A DNA stretch of 37,254 nt from Candidatus Eiseniibacteriota bacterium (GTDB lineage: Bacteria > Eisenbacteria > RBG-16-71-46), in the NCBI GenBank assembly GCA_016178725.1, contig JACOSV010000025.1, positions 1 through 37,254 on the forward strand, written 5' to 3'. The notes beneath the pieces were generated by a model. The model saw nothing but the letters and a program-made list of their open reading frames with translations, was not told where the DNA came from and did no database searches. The position numbers and the translations under genes are program-made. This document shows positions 36,410 through 37,254 of this stretch, piece by piece; the stretch's first letter is position 1; each line of letters begins with the position of its first letter.

Positions 36410-37254
36410 GTGCCATCCTCCAAGCCCAGAAAGTCGGGCGCGAAGCCCGCGCCCGCCGCAACGACGGCGCCGGTCGCCGAGCGCGCCGCGAAGCTGACGG
36501 TCGCGCGCGGCGACGAATCGTTCTCGTTCCGCGACCGCCTGCCGCTGCTGCCGCTACGCGACGTGGTCATGTTCCCGTACCAAACCATGCCGCTGCTCGT
36601 CGGCCGCCTGCCGTCGATCAACGCGATCGAGAAGGCGGTGGCGCGCGACCGCATCCTGTTCGTCACCGCGCAGAAGCGCAGCGAGGTCGCCGACCCGTCG
36701 CACGAGGAGCTCTACAAGGTCGGCACGGTCGTGCGCGTGCTGCAGCTCTTCCGCCTGCCCGACAGCACCATGCGGGTGCTGGTCGAGGGGCTCGCCCGCG
36801 TGCGCGTCGAACGGTTCGCGTGGTCGGCGGACCACTACCTCGTCAAGGTGGCGCCGCTCGTCGAGGCGCCGGTGCGCGGGCCCGAGGTCGAGGCGCTGAC
36901 GCGCAACGTGCTCGCCCTGTTCGACGACTACGTGCACCTCAACCGGCGCATCCCAGACGAGGTGCTGATGACGGCCCACAACCTGACCGATCCCGCCGCG
37001 CTCGCGCACACGGTGGCGTCGCACCTGCTGGTCAAGGTGCCGCAGAAGCAGACGCTGCTCGAGGTCGAGGGCACGGTCGAGCGGCTCCAGCTGCTGAGCC
37101 AGACGCTCACCGCCGAGCTCGAGATCGTCAAGCTCGAGCGCAAGATCGAAGGCCAGGTGCGCTCGCAGGTGCACAAGAACCAGAAGGAGTTCTATCTCAA
37201 CGAGCAGCTCAAGGCGATCCGCAAGGAGCTCGGCCACCAGAACGAGTTCGCGAG
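36410..37254 (+). CDS. lon: Lon protease, N-terminal part (runs off the window)
   Basis: The frame is open from GTG at 36410 to the window end, giving the first 281 codons. GGGAG (36399-36403) lies 6 bases upstream of the start. A 45-residue Lys/Ala/Pro-rich extension comes first; the LON substrate-binding domain then begins at RLPLLPLRDVVMFPYQTMPLLVGRL. The helical linker region ends with HKNQKEFYLNEQLKAIRKELG, conserved just ahead of the AAA+ domain, which lies beyond the window with the Ser-Lys protease. Lon degrades misfolded and regulatory proteins. It follows clpX by 58 bases. Confidence 0.95.
   Translation, partial: MPSSKPRKSGAKPAPAATTAPVAERAAKLTVARGDESFSFRDRLPLLPLRDVVMFPYQTMPLLVGRLPSINAIEKAVARDRILFVTAQKRSEVADPSHEELYKVGTVVRVLQLFRLPDSTMRVLVEGLARVRVERFAWSADHYLVKVAPLVEAPVRGPEVEALTRNVLALFDDYVHLNRRIPDEVLMTAHNLTDPAALAHTVASHLLVKVPQKQTLLEVEGTVERLQLLSQTLTAELEIVKLERKIEGQVRSQVHKNQKEFYLNEQLKAIRKELGHQNEFA

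Overview
The window is a GC-rich (by eye well over 65% G+C), gene-dense bacterial chromosome segment that opens in the 3' end of a 23S rRNA gene and closes inside lon. The cell was probably diderm: several products look like outer-membrane beta-barrels, one carries a TonB-type C-terminus, and there is a periplasmic-type cytochrome c and a monofunctional peptidoglycan transglycosylase. The mixture (PorV/FadL-like barrels, a secreted beta-helix protein with an FN3-like domain, archaeal-type phosphoglycerate mutase, tRNA without encoded CCA) would suit an uncultured Eisenbacteria-like or related lineage. That placement is inference; the 23S/5S remnant should be used to settle it. No phage, IS element, CRISPR array or plasmid feature was seen, and no gene-free stretch exceeds 300 bases.

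Layout. 1-300: end of the rRNA operon (23S tail, 5S, strong terminator). 300-2782: a secreted three-repeat helical protein behind a structured leader, then a beta-barrel protein. 2860-5066: SppA protease (+) facing a small cytochrome c (-). 5167-11593: a translation/recombination run on the + strand: EF-G-2-type GTPase, YebC, RuvC, RuvA, RuvB, QueA, with overlapping or short junctions. 11748-13298 (-): acyl-CoA carboxylase beta subunit. 13370-15303 (+): processive-type GT2 glycosyltransferase overlapping a small barrel-like exported protein. 15383-16764: YqeY (+) facing MtgA (-), which follows a GAF-PP2C phosphatase (-). 18189-19541 (+): crotonase and an MgtC-type membrane protein. 19606-23136 (-): isopropylmalate-synthase-like enzyme, TPR/TonB protein, isopropylmalate-dehydrogenase-like enzyme. 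23354-25270: secreted beta-helix protein, ending at a bidirectional terminator against a small secreted protein. 25920-30248: thiolase (-), YjbQ and GNAT (+), then an operon (-) of 3-hydroxyacyl-CoA dehydrogenase, an unknown helical protein and a nucleotidyltransferase-fold protein. 30487-32873: phosphoglycerate mutase and an outer-membrane protein. 33034-37254: tRNA-Leu, tig, clpP, clpX and the start of lon, a protein-quality-control cluster.

How they work together. Thiolase, hydroxyacyl-CoA dehydrogenase, crotonase and acyl-CoA carboxylase beta together supply steps of short-chain acyl-CoA metabolism, but each has its own promoter. RuvABC process Holliday junctions; Tig/ClpXP/Lon handle nascent and misfolded proteins.

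The most useful second looks: (i) ClpP has Asn where the catalytic-triad Asp belongs; (ii) the EF-G-like GTPase has NMMD in place of NKxD; (iii) the isopropylmalate-dehydrogenase-like enzyme has an NADP-type Lys-Tyr pair; (iv) a TPR/TonB envelope gene sits between two leucine-pathway-type genes; (v) queA appears to start at CTG in a CTGA overlap with ruvB; (vi) the promoters share a clear lineage-specific form, TTGnnC-17-TAnnCT or TGC-TAnnCT without a -35, and two genes look leaderless. I did not find a convincing wholly new defence or mobile system.
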